From Acidobacteriaceae bacterium (GTDB lineage Bacteria; Acidobacteriota; Terriglobia; Terriglobales; Acidobacteriaceae), in NCBI GenBank assembly GCA_003139095.1, contig PLHW01000071.1:1-64000 (forward strand): a stretch of DNA of 64,000 nt, in the 5' to 3' direction. Positions within the stretch are counted from its first letter, which is position 1. Every line of letters begins with the position of its first letter. Position numbers and translations under genes: made by a program. Positions 46,712-55,975 of the stretch are shown here, in pieces. The notes beneath the pieces are model-generated. The model was not told where the DNA came from. It was given only the letters and a program-made list of their open reading frames with translations, and made no database searches.

Positions 46712-48751
46712 ATGAACCGGAACACTTTCGCTCTCCTTATTTGTGGACTGCTGCTCTCGACCCTATCCGCTCCTGCCCAACACTCTGCCTCCGAGCCCGT
46801 CTTAGATGTCTCCGCAATGGATAGGACCGTCGATCCCTGCGTCGATTTCTACGCTTATTCCTGCGGCCAGTGGATGAAGCACAATCCCATCCCGCCCGAT
46901 CAGGCAAGTTGGGGCACCTACGGCAAACTCGAGGACGAGAACCGCGCCCAGCTGCGCGGCATTCTCGAGGACGCTGCCAAGCCGAACCCCCAGCGGGACT
47001 CTGCTGACCAGAAGATTGGCGACTACTACGCCTCCTGCATCGATGAAGGAGCCATCGAAAAACGTGGTGTCAAGCCCCTTCAGCCCGAACTCGATCGCAT
47101 CGCGGCCCTCAAGTCCAAGCAGGATTTCGCGGAATATATCTCCACCACCCAGTACCCCCCCGCGCTCTATGGCGGCGGTCCGCTGTTCGCTTTCCGCTCC
47201 AATCAGGATTTCAAAGATTCCGCGCAGGTACTCGCCGAAGTCGATCAAGGCGGCCTCGGACTGCCGGATCGTGATTATTACCTGAAAGACGATGCAAAAT
47301 CGCAGGAACTGCGCAAAGCCTATCTTGCTCACGTCGCGAAGATGTTCGAGTTAACCGGCGACTCTTCCGCCGACGCGGCCAATGAGGCTGCCACCGTTAT
47401 GCGTATTGAGACCGCGCTCGCCACCGGCCAGATGACCCGCGTCGAACGCCGTGATCCGCCCAAGCTCTACCACAAGATGAGCGCCGATGATCTACAAAAG
47501 CTCGCCCCAACATTTCAATGGCCTGTCTATTTCACCAAGACCGGCGTCGGCGGCCTCGCATCGCTCAACGTTGTCACGCCCGATTATCTTCACACCCTGA
47601 ACGCTGAAATCGACAACGAGAGCCTGGCCGACTGGAAGGTCTACTTTCGCTGGCACGCGATTCATGAAGCCGCCAACGACCTTTCCTCCGCCTTCGTGAA
47701 GGAGACCTTCAGCTTCTACGGCAAAACCCTTCGCGGCCGCCAAGAACTTCCGCCGCGCTGGAAGCGCTGCACCAATGATGTCGATGACGACCTCGGCGAA
47801 GCTCTCGGCCAGGCCTACGTCGCCAAATATTTCAGCCCGGAATCCAAGCAGGCCGCGCTGAAAATGGTCCGCGAAGTCGAATCCGCCATGCAGAGCGAGA
47901 TCCAGTCCCTTCCCTGGATGGGCGCTGCCACCAAAGAGCAGGCGCAAGTCAAACTGCATTCCATCGCGAACAAAATCGGCTATCCCGACAAATGGCGCGA
48001 TTACAGCGCCCTCCAGATCGTGCGTGGCGATCACATCGGTAATTCGCAGCGCGCCTCCTGGTTCGAATTCCATCGCTGGATCGCAAAAATCGGCAAGCCC
48101 GTTGATCGCGATGAATGGGGCATGACTCCCCCCACCATCAACGCCTATTACGATCCGCAGAAGAACGACATCAACTTCCCCGCCGGAATCCTTCAACCGC
48201 CTCTCTTCAGCGCGTTGTCCGACGCCGCCCCCAACTTCGGAGACACGGGCGCCACCATGGGCCACGAACTCACTCATGCCTTCGACGATGAGGGCAGCCA
48301 GTTTGACGCCCAGGGCAACTTGCGCAATTGGTGGACCGATGCCGACCGGAAAGAGTTCGAAAAGCGCGCGCAGTGCGTCGTTGACCAGTACTCCGGTTAC
48401 ACCATCATTGACGACATCAAGATCAACGGCAAACTTACCAACGGAGAAGATCTCGCCGATCTTGGCGGAACTTTGCTCGCCTATCTCGCGTGGAAATACG
48501 ATACTGCTGGGCAGAAGCTCGAGCCCATCGACGGCCTAACCCCGGAGCAGCGCTTTTTTGTGTCCTACGGCCAGAGTTGGTGCACGAATGAGCGCGATGA
48601 AAACAAACGCCTCCGCGCCACCGTCGACCCGCACTCGCCGGAAAAATATCGCACCAACGGCATCGTCTCCAACATGCCCGAATTCCGCGATGCCTTTCAC
48701 TGCAAGCCCGGACAACCCATGGTCCGTGAAAATAGTTGCCGCGTCTGGTAA
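46712..48751 (+). CDS. M13 family metallopeptidase (PepO/neprilysin-like)
   Basis: Signal peptide; MDRTVDPCVDFYAYSCGQWMKHNPIPPD; catalytic HELTHAFDDEG. Confidence 0.93.
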   Translation: MNRNTFALLICGLLLSTLSAPAQHSASEPVLDVSAMDRTVDPCVDFYAYSCGQWMKHNPIPPDQASWGTYGKLEDENRAQLRGILEDAAKPNPQRDSADQKIGDYYASCIDEGAIEKRGVKPLQPELDRIAALKSKQDFAEYISTTQYPPALYGGGPLFAFRSNQDFKDSAQVLAEVDQGGLGLPDRDYYLKDDAKSQELRKAYLAHVAKMFELTGDSSADAANEAATVMRIETALATGQMTRVERRDPPKLYHKMSADDLQKLAPTFQWPVYFTKTGVGGLASLNVVTPDYLHTLNAEIDNESLADWKVYFRWHAIHEAANDLSSAFVKETFSFYGKTLRGRQELPPRWKRCTNDVDDDLGEALGQAYVAKYFSPESKQAALKMVREVESAMQSEIQSLPWMGAATKEQAQVKLHSIANKIGYPDKWRDYSALQIVRGDHIGNSQRASWFEFHRWIAKIGKPVDRDEWGMTPPTINAYYDPQKNDINFPAGILQPPLFSALSDAAPNFGDTGATMGHELTHAFDDEGSQFDAQGNLRNWWTDADRKEFEKRAQCVVDQYSGYTIIDDIKINGKLTNGEDLADLGGTLLAYLAWKYDTAGQKLEPIDGLTPEQRFFVSYGQSWCTNERDENKRLRATVDPHSPEKYRTNGIVSNMPEFRDAFHCKPGQPMVRENSCRVW

Positions 48752-48852
48752 CCAAGAAAGTGTGGACTGATTTCGGAAAGCGTGGACGCGGGCGACCCAC
48801 CCCCGTTCTGTGGAGCCGTTCGATGTAAGCGTGACAGGAGAACGCCAGCCCT

Positions 48853-49512
48853 TTACCCGCGCTCAAACGCGTGTTTCTCCTCCAGCGCCTTCACAGCCTC
48901 CGCCATCTCGCGCTCAAACCGCTCCCCCTGATCCATCAGCGCAGGCAACGCCGTCGCATATCGCCGCGCCATCGCAAATAGGCCCTGTTTGGCCAGCCCC
49001 GCTCCAATCTCAACAAACTGTTCTGTACTCGTTTGTACGTACAGTGCTTCCGTCGTATCGCCCAGCCAAACGTCGCCTCCCACCAGTCGCGTCTGCCAGT
49101 ACACCTTGCGCTCAATCAACCGGCCAATCTCCTCATCCGTGGCCTTGCCGAAAACCCACTGCTTGCGCCGGAAGTCATAATGCCGGCTCGAAAACGGCAG
49201 CGGCACCAGTTTCGCCGACTTGTGAAACTCAATCTGTTTCTTGTCGATGTCTTTCCGCAACGCATTGATGATCGGCGCCTCAACATCCTTCCGCTCCAGC
49301 GAAAGGAGCGCCTCCCGCAGCGTCGCCGAAAGATTCACCGCCACCAGCGCGTGCAGGCTCGCGGTATTCTCGAGCGCAATCTCCGCGTGCAACACCTCAA
49401 AATCCGCCCCCGAGGTCGCGTGGCGGAAAGGCCAATCGAACTTGAAGCTCACCGGCAGCCCAGTTCGCGTCACATAAATCGTCTTCGCTGCTACGCCCTG
49501 TGTCGTACTCAT
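48853..49512 (-). CDS. Conserved hypothetical protein
   Basis: 219 aa, coding-like composition, no recognised motif. Confidence 0.65.
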   Translation of the reverse strand: MSTTQGVAAKTIYVTRTGLPVSFKFDWPFRHATSGADFEVLHAEIALENTASLHALVAVNLSATLREALLSLERKDVEAPIINALRKDIDKKQIEFHKSAKLVPLPFSSRHYDFRRKQWVFGKATDEEIGRLIERKVYWQTRLVGGDVWLGDTTEALYVQTSTEQFVEIGAGLAKQGLFAMARRYATALPALMDQGERFEREMAEAVKALEEKHAFERG

Positions 49513-49636
49513 AGTCGATGATTGATGTTTCTCACGTTTCTTGTTTACGTAGCGTAGAGACGGGGCCCGCCCGTCTCAGATATCCAGCGCTCATCGAGAC
49601 GAGCGTCCAAACCACCCGCACTGAGTTTAGGCCACT

Positions 49637-50824
49637 TCACCTCAACCGCCATAGCTGCACGAAATTCCACACGCCCGAAGCCACTAGCAATCCCCCAATC
49701 CCAGCCGTCACAAACACGCGGCCCTTCGTCTCCAGCAAATCCGCAAACACCCCGCCGGCGAACACAAAAAGAAAAACCGTCATCGCCAACTCAAATCCTT
49801 GCGCCGGCAAGTCCGGCGACGCCACCGCCAGCGCAAACAACATCGCCCCCACAAACAGCGGCGCACTATTTCCAAAGTACCGCGCCCGGCGCCACGTGCA
49901 ATACGCGATCAATGCCACCGGCAGCGCCAGCATAAACGCCGGGCAATTCGCAGCCATCATTTTCCACGTGTGAGAGTACGACGTTATCATCGCGAATGCG
50001 TGCGGCTCAATATCCGTCCAGCGCGCCCGCAGCAGCGCCTGCCCAAACAGCCTCGGCTGAAAAAAGTAAAACGCGAACACATACACCGCTCCTACCCCAA
50101 CCGCCGCGCCCCAAATCGCAATTACCGCTCGCGGGCGCACCGGCGCCACCCAGAACATCAGCAGCAGCGCGGCCAATGCCACCACCGCCAGTGAAACCTG
50201 CGTTCCCACCGCCAGCGCCACCGACAAACCCAGCAGAAAAATTCGCCGCCAGTTCCACAGCACCACTTCGCGCGGCGCGTACAGCGTGTGCGCGGCTGCA
50301 ATCGCCGTGAAAATTGTCCCAAACGCGCCCCATGTCCCGCCCAGTTCGCCAAAGCTCTTTGTCCCCGCCGCCGCCAAAATCATTCCCGGCGAAAAACAAT
50401 AAAGCGTCAGCGCAATGTACCCGCCCGCATCTCCATACAGCCGTCGCGACACATACCACAGCGACGCACCCAGCATGAAACCAAAAAACAAATATGGCGT
50501 CGCGCCCCAAATCTGCCCCAGCGGCGAATTCGTTGCCAGCACATCCGGTTGCACCAGCGCCGGTGCCGCCGCCACCAGGTAATAAAACGGCGTCCGATCC
50601 ACATCGTACCCATCGCGCACCCGCAGATGCCCGGCCCGCCCCGCAGATGGCATGCCCGTCGCGGCTTCTGCGTGCAGTGCCTCCGGCGTCGCCGCGATCG
50701 CCTTGCCTTTCCACTGCTCCAGTCCGTCGTAAATGCAAAGCGCGTGGTCGGAATCCGGCAGAAACCCATGCACCGTCTGCGCGCGAATCAGCCACGCGCA
50801 CTGCGCCAGATACACCAGCAGCAA
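49637..50824 (-). CDS. Polytopic membrane protein, glycosyltransferase-like
   Basis: Many TM segments; RTPFYYLVAAAPALVQ and PGMILAAAGTKSFGELGGTWG; start may lie upstream. Confidence 0.65.
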   Translation of the reverse strand: MLLVYLAQCAWLIRAQTVHGFLPDSDHALCIYDGLEQWKGKAIAATPEALHAEAATGMPSAGRAGHLRVRDGYDVDRTPFYYLVAAAPALVQPDVLATNSPLGQIWGATPYLFFGFMLGASLWYVSRRLYGDAGGYIALTLYCFSPGMILAAAGTKSFGELGGTWGAFGTIFTAIAAAHTLYAPREVVLWNWRRIFLLGLSVALAVGTQVSLAVVALAALLLMFWVAPVRPRAVIAIWGAAVGVGAVYVFAFYFFQPRLFGQALLRARWTDIEPHAFAMITSYSHTWKMMAANCPAFMLALPVALIAYCTWRRARYFGNSAPLFVGAMLFALAVASPDLPAQGFELAMTVFLFVFAGGVFADLLETKGRVFVTAGIGGLLVASGVWNFVQLWRLR

Positions 50825-50905
50825 CGCGCCCGCAATGTATTGCGGCCTGCCGATCGCATCGGGATCGAGAATTCGCCGTAGGAAGCTCAGACCGAGTGTT
50901 TTACC

Positions 50906-52003
50906 ATGTCAGGGACAAGGATGGATACCAATCTCATCCCGCCCGATGCGCAATCAGACCCGCACACCGATTTGCGGTTTGATGCCCAAGCCGATTTGCA
51001 GGCCGGTTCGCAGGTCGATTTGCCGGTCGATGCGTCGCAAAATTCGCCTCTTAATTCGGCGGCGCCCGCGCACGGTTCGCCGCCTCAGCCACTTCCCGAA
51101 CCCTCCCCTCGCTTCAAACATCTCTCACGCGAGTCCGCGCTCTCCCCGCTCACCGAAATTTTCCTCGGCCCCGATGGCCTCTACCCCGGCGCGCGCTGGC
51201 TGATCTACCTCGCTCTGGCGTGGCTCCTCCTCGGCCTATTCACTTCCCTTACCAATAGCCTCCGTCCCGAGCCCGTCCCCGTCTGGTGGACAATGGTCTC
51301 CGAACTCCGCATGATGCTCGCCGTCGTCTTGCCCGGCTTCGCTATGGCCCGCTTCGAAGGCCGTCCCTTCGGCAGTTTCGGCCTTCCCGCCAAACGCGCC
51401 TTTCGTCGTAACTTCTGGGTGGGAGCCCTCTGGGGTTTCGTCTCCCTCTCCGCGCTCATGCTCGCTCTCGCTGCCCTCCGAGCCTTCTCCGTCGCTTCTC
51501 TCAGACTGCACGGCGCGCGCATCGTCAAGTTTGGCTTCTACTACGCCGTCTTCTTTCTCATCGCTTCCATTTTTGAAGACTTCCTCACGCGTGGCTATTC
51601 GCAATGGGTCCTCGCCCGGGGAATGCATTTCTGGCCTGCCGCCACGCTCCTCTCGCTTCTTTTCGGAGCCATGCATCTCGTCAATCCCGGCGAAGCAAAA
51701 GTCGGCATCGCCGCCGTCGTCTGCATCGGCTTCTTTTTCTGCCTCACCCTCCGCCGCACCGGCAATCTCTGGTGGGCCGTCGGCTTCCACATGTCGTGGG
51801 ATTGGAGCGAGAGTTTTCTCTACTCGGTCCCTGACAGCGGAGGCGTCGCTCCCGGCCATCTCCTCAAATCCTCGCTCCACGGCCCCGATTGGCTTACCGG
51901 CGGCTCCGTCGGTCCCGAAGGCAGTTGCCTCCTTTTCCTCCTCATCGCCGTTCTCTGGATTCTCTTCAGCCTCGCCTACCCAAACATCCAGCCCGGCGAG
52001 TAG
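50906..52003 (+). CDS. CPBP family intramembrane metalloprotease
   Basis: ASIFEDFLTRGYSQWVL...LLFGAMHLVNPGE...VGFHMSWDW. Confidence 0.8.
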   Translation: MSGTRMDTNLIPPDAQSDPHTDLRFDAQADLQAGSQVDLPVDASQNSPLNSAAPAHGSPPQPLPEPSPRFKHLSRESALSPLTEIFLGPDGLYPGARWLIYLALAWLLLGLFTSLTNSLRPEPVPVWWTMVSELRMMLAVVLPGFAMARFEGRPFGSFGLPAKRAFRRNFWVGALWGFVSLSALMLALAALRAFSVASLRLHGARIVKFGFYYAVFFLIASIFEDFLTRGYSQWVLARGMHFWPAATLLSLLFGAMHLVNPGEAKVGIAAVVCIGFFFCLTLRRTGNLWWAVGFHMSWDWSESFLYSVPDSGGVAPGHLLKSSLHGPDWLTGGSVGPEGSCLLFLLIAVLWILFSLAYPNIQPGE

Positions 52004-52075
52004 TTCCCAGTAATAGCACCATCAAATTCCGCCCCCCGCAGCGCTTCTACCCGCAATCTCTTCACATCTCGCGCA

Positions 52076-52105
52076 AATAAAATGGGCCGGACTCTTGCCC
52101 GGCCC
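52076..52105 (-). terminator. Rho-independent terminator
   Basis: Minus strand GGGCCGGGCAAGAGTCCGGCCCATTTTATTT. Confidence 0.7.
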
Positions 52106-52127
52106 CCAAAATAACATCTGCAACTGT

Positions 52128-53381
52128 CTATGGCTCTCCAAACAAATCCGTCATTGCCGCCGTGCTCGCATCGCAGGCATGGTTCAGGCAAGGCAGCTTG
52201 AATCCGCCTTCGATAGTCTTCAGCAACGAGAAGTGAGTGTAGAACACGTTGCTCTGCAGGTTGTGAAACCCATAGTTCGTGTCCACGATCGCCGCCACCT
52301 GATTGATCGTCGGAGCGATGCTGTAGTCATCCTCGTCCCAGATCGTGACGATCGCATTGCGGCCCTTCGACCACGCCGGCGACGCATGGATCGCCGTCAC
52401 AATCCTCTGCAACGCCTGGTCGCCCAGCGCCATCAATGCCGGATTCAGTCCATTCTGCGTGCCGTTGTCATTCGGATCGTACTGGCAGAAGATCGTCCCA
52501 TTCCCGCGTCCGTGCTGGTCGTTGCATTGGTTGGGCACGACGAAAGAGTAGTTTGGCGCTTTGCCCGAGGCCAGGTCGGCATAAAGACCGCCCGGTCCGT
52601 CAAACGGAACCGTGTTGGCCAGACTGTTTCCCGGGGTCGCGCCCTGTTGCGTCGATTGAAAATAAGCGAACGGATTGTGCTTCACCGCATAAAGCTGCAC
52701 GATCTCGCCCGAGTTGAACGTCGGCGGCTGCTGCACCCACAGCGAGTTGAACAGCGTGAAGTCCGTCAGGTTCGTAAAGTTGCCGTCGCTGTAATTGACG
52801 TTGTCTGGGCCCCCGAGCGGCAGGCTCTCCTGATAAGTCTTCCACGTCTTTCCCGCTGCCACCAGTTGGTCCGCAATGCTGATCCCCAGAATGTTCGGAT
52901 CCGCCGCATACGACTTCGTTCCGTCAATGTTGATGACCGGATACCCCGGGTCCTCGTTGGTGTAGTCGATAGCCGGCGTAGCCGCGTCAATTCCGCTCCC
53001 CGAGATCGGGCAAATCGGCGTCGAGGTCGCTTCCCAATTCGTTATGCCCGTCGCCAGGTTCGGCGAGCACGACGCGTCGTGCCAGTCGGGCGAGTTGTCA
53101 TCGAGGATTCCGAAGTTCGATCCCGCGTTCGTCTCCAGATAGTTCGTCAAGCTCGGATGCGCCACGGCGAAATAGTTCGTCCCGAGGTTTGCCGCCGCGG
53201 CATACTGCGTCGTGAACGGCGCGGCCGGGTTGTTGAGCACTTGGACAAAACCATGATTCTCCATCATGATGACCCAGACGTGATTGAGCGCCGGAACGCC
53301 CTTCGGCACCGGGCCTTGCTGGGCAAACGCGGCGCTGGCGGCAAGGGCCAACACGCCCACAAGCAACACTGTTCTCTTCAT
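52128..53381 (-). CDS. Secreted phosphoesterase (phospholipase C / acid phosphatase-like)
   Basis: Start MKRTVLLVGVLALAASAAFA; NHVWVIMMENHGF...NYFAVAHPSLTNYLETNAG...ITIWDEDDYS. Confidence 0.85.
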   Translation of the reverse strand: MKRTVLLVGVLALAASAAFAQQGPVPKGVPALNHVWVIMMENHGFVQVLNNPAAPFTTQYAAAANLGTNYFAVAHPSLTNYLETNAGSNFGILDDNSPDWHDASCSPNLATGITNWEATSTPICPISGSGIDAATPAIDYTNEDPGYPVINIDGTKSYAADPNILGISIADQLVAAGKTWKTYQESLPLGGPDNVNYSDGNFTNLTDFTLFNSLWVQQPPTFNSGEIVQLYAVKHNPFAYFQSTQQGATPGNSLANTVPFDGPGGLYADLASGKAPNYSFVVPNQCNDQHGRGNGTIFCQYDPNDNGTQNGLNPALMALGDQALQRIVTAIHASPAWSKGRNAIVTIWDEDDYSIAPTINQVAAIVDTNYGFHNLQSNVFYTHFSLLKTIEGGFKLPCLNHACDASTAAMTDLFGEP

Positions 53382-53571
53382 CGAAGCGATCTCCTGAAAG
53401 TTTTTGGATTTTTGTTTGAGAGTCGCCGCAACCCGCAGCGACAAATGTTACCCAGCCTAACAAGCGTTTGTTACCGCGAGGTGAAGGGAAGATTAAGCTC
53501 CTGTGAATGAAGCCGCTGCCCGGCATGAAATTCGGGACAACTCGGCTTCGCGCGCAGAGGCAAATTAGAAA

Positions 53572-53605
53572 TGGTCGGCACGACGAGATTTGAACTCGCG
53601 ACCCC
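53572..53605 (-). repeat. Duplicated 3' end of tRNA-Pro (att-like)
   Basis: tggtcggcacgacgagatttgaactcgcgacccc matches 32/34 positions with 55476..55509. Confidence 0.65.
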
Positions 53606-53814
53606 ACACGTCAGGTTTTGCCGTTCGAGGAGTCCCCACTAAGTCAAATGACGCCGCGTCCCCGCGCCGACCGTCCTGCCCAACGCCGAGCGCCTTCCGG
53701 TCGATGCTTGCCGCAAATAGAGGTGTTTAACGGCGGTTGTGATGCCCTCCGTCGTGCTGCCGGGAGGCAGTCGCCTCCTTAAAACTGATAGGTGTGACAG
53801 CGATGTTTCGCCAA

Positions 53815-54519
53815 CTACCGCAGCTCAAGCCCCAGGCGGGGCGAGTCGGCAACTATCAGATACTCAGCCTCTTTTCCAGACTGGATCCGGCGGTATTTTG
53901 TGAACGCCAACTCGATCATTTGCAGAGTTTGGCTCTCCATTTCTGGATCAGTTCTGTCGTTGTACTTCAGTAGCCGCATAACGCATCCGTAGAAAAAGAC
54001 TATTGCCTCCCCCAATGGGCCCCTGGGGACTGAGAGCAGCCCTCCCAGCTTTGGAGGAAAGTAGCCGACGAAAAAGATGCCGTCGCGACGAAGCACTCGG
54101 CAGATTTCGTGCAAAACCACCTCAGGAACAGGAAAGTGTCGCCACGCGCCCATGCACGTAACCACGTCGAAAGAGGCGGAGCCGAATGGCAGTGTCGCCG
54201 CATCAGCCTGGATGACTCGAATGCTGTTCGTAGCTTGCTTTAGTCGACGGAGGGATTGAAAGGAAAAATCCACGCCCGTGACGCAGAAACCTCGCTCTTC
54301 CAACCGACGGCTGAGAGCTCCAGTCCCGCAAGCGATGTCGAGGACCTTGATTCCATGCGGAAACTCTTCACCCATGACAGCTACCATGGTCCGAATGTGT
54401 GACAAGTGATCTGTGAACAACAACTCATAGAAAGGAGAAATCCGGTCATAGAAAACGCGTGTGGAGCGCGAGGTCGCTGCAATGCCACCCAACTTAAGCA
54501 ACAGGCGCATGTTAAGCAT
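53815..54519 (-). CDS. Class I SAM-dependent methyltransferase
   Basis: VLDIACGTGALSRRLEERG motif; ADAATLPFGSASFDVV. Confidence 0.88.
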   Translation of the reverse strand: MLNMRLLLKLGGIAATSRSTRVFYDRISPFYELLFTDHLSHIRTMVAVMGEEFPHGIKVLDIACGTGALSRRLEERGFCVTGVDFSFQSLRRLKQATNSIRVIQADAATLPFGSASFDVVTCMGAWRHFPVPEVVLHEICRVLRRDGIFFVGYFPPKLGGLLSVPRGPLGEAIVFFYGCVMRLLKYNDRTDPEMESQTLQMIELAFTKYRRIQSGKEAEYLIVADSPRLGLELR

Positions 54520-55351
54520 GACTCTTCCTAACGTAGTAGATACGAACCGGGAACAGAGACACGTGGCTCAGCTTCGTGTACTCGATACTCAGCGAAGGCG
54601 CGAGTTTCAGGTACCTGCCTAGGGCGATCGGCCGGCAGTGAGGCGCGTAACCAGCGAACAGAAATCTCCAGATACGGTTCCACCTGCCACGGTGGTATCC
54701 CAGGCAGTAGAGTTCGTTGGCGGCACGGCAAGCAAATCGCACCGGCTCCTGCACCTCTTCCAATTCCGTAGTCATAGTTATCAGAATGGCATGGCCGTCC
54801 GGAGCCAGCACGCGTTCCATTTCCATGACGGTGGACTCTATCTCCTCGTCATTTAGGAGATCAAACAGATAACTTGAGACGTAGAGATCGAAGGTCCCGT
54901 CGGGGTACGGAAGATGCCTGCAATCACTCCTTACAAAAAAAAGGGAGGAAGAGAGGAGGTTCTTTCTCGTTAGGTAGTTCCTAGCGGCAGAGATCATTTG
55001 CGGTGAGAGATCGACGGCGCTGATTGTCGTTGCATTCTTGGCGTTCTTTACCAACTGGGCTAAGAAATATCCAGTCCCAACGCCCGCTTCGACAACATTG
55101 GTTGTTCTTTCCAGCACGGGGCCGCGTAATGCCGCCCTATTTGACCAGCGTTCGTGAAAACCCATGATCCAGTCATAAAAGGGGTATGGATTGGGAAACA
55201 GCTTTAAGAACTTGAGTCTCTTGCTGATCGTCTCGAACTGCTGAGCGACTGCAACGGACGAACCGTACCACACGGGCACCTGGCGGTATCCGAACGTGCG
55301 GGAATATCGGCGGATTGTTTGCCACATTCGGCTCACCAAATGGGCTTTCAT
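54512..55351 (-). CDS. Class I SAM-dependent methyltransferase
   Basis: VVEAGVGTGYFLAQL...VDLSPQMISAARNYL...CRHLPYPDGTFDLYVSS; overlaps the downstream gene by 8 bp. Confidence 0.85.
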   Translation of the reverse strand: MKAHLVSRMWQTIRRYSRTFGYRQVPVWYGSSVAVAQQFETISKRLKFLKLFPNPYPFYDWIMGFHERWSNRAALRGPVLERTTNVVEAGVGTGYFLAQLVKNAKNATTISAVDLSPQMISAARNYLTRKNLLSSSLFFVRSDCRHLPYPDGTFDLYVSSYLFDLLNDEEIESTVMEMERVLAPDGHAILITMTTELEEVQEPVRFACRAANELYCLGYHRGRWNRIWRFLFAGYAPHCRPIALGRYLKLAPSLSIEYTKLSHVSLFPVRIYYVRKSHA

Positions 55352-55475
55352 CTCCCGAAGGCCGCATTCTGCCGATTCGCGGCGTGACTGCTGGAGTCAG
55401 GGGTCAGTATACGGTACTGGACGACCGCAGACGGGTAGGTCTGAAAGTCCGCGACACAAAGGGCCTGAAATGTAT

Positions 55476-55552
55476 TGGTCGGGACGGCGAGATTTGAACT
55501 CGCGACCCCTTGCACCCCAAGCAAGTGCGCTACCAGGCTGCGCTACGTCCCG
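55476..55552 (-). tRNA. tRNA-Pro (GGG), CCA encoded
   Basis: Minus strand CGGGACGTAGCGCAGCCTGGTAGCGCACTTGCTTGGGGTGCAAGGGGTCGCGAGTTCAAATCTCGCCGTCCCGACCA; full cloverleaf. Confidence 0.95.
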
Positions 55553-55975
55553 ACATCTTTCGCTGCGGAGAGCAGCGTGGGGTTAACCTGAAAAACTATT
55601 CAGAAATCCAATTTGAAACTCTGACCACCAAATTCTACACTGCCCACCCGAAACTTTGCTTGACTTAGCGGCAAAAGCCTTCAAACATTGAAGTGGAGTA
55701 CAAAACGTACTCAATCATTCGCTCTTTGACAAATAAGCCAGCGACAAACGGCTCTACCCGGCTCCGGCATTGCAGCGCCGAAGACCGCAGCGCCGGGCGT
55801 CTCGCCGCCACATCGGGCACCGCGGCTGCCAAAAATTGATTCTAACTCCCACGCGCTCAAGATTTTACCTCTAACCCTCTGCGAATCATGGTTTTGCCGG
55901 GAGACATTTTGCCCGACCCTTTGATTTCATAGTTTTAGCGACATAGGGGAGGGGGAGGGGGGTACCTGCCAGCAA

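Noticed and set aside
55696-55712. Palindrome GAGTAC…GTACTC as a LexA box
   Set aside because: Spacing differs from LexA motifs I know; no SOS gene adjacent, so kept only as an unassigned palindrome.
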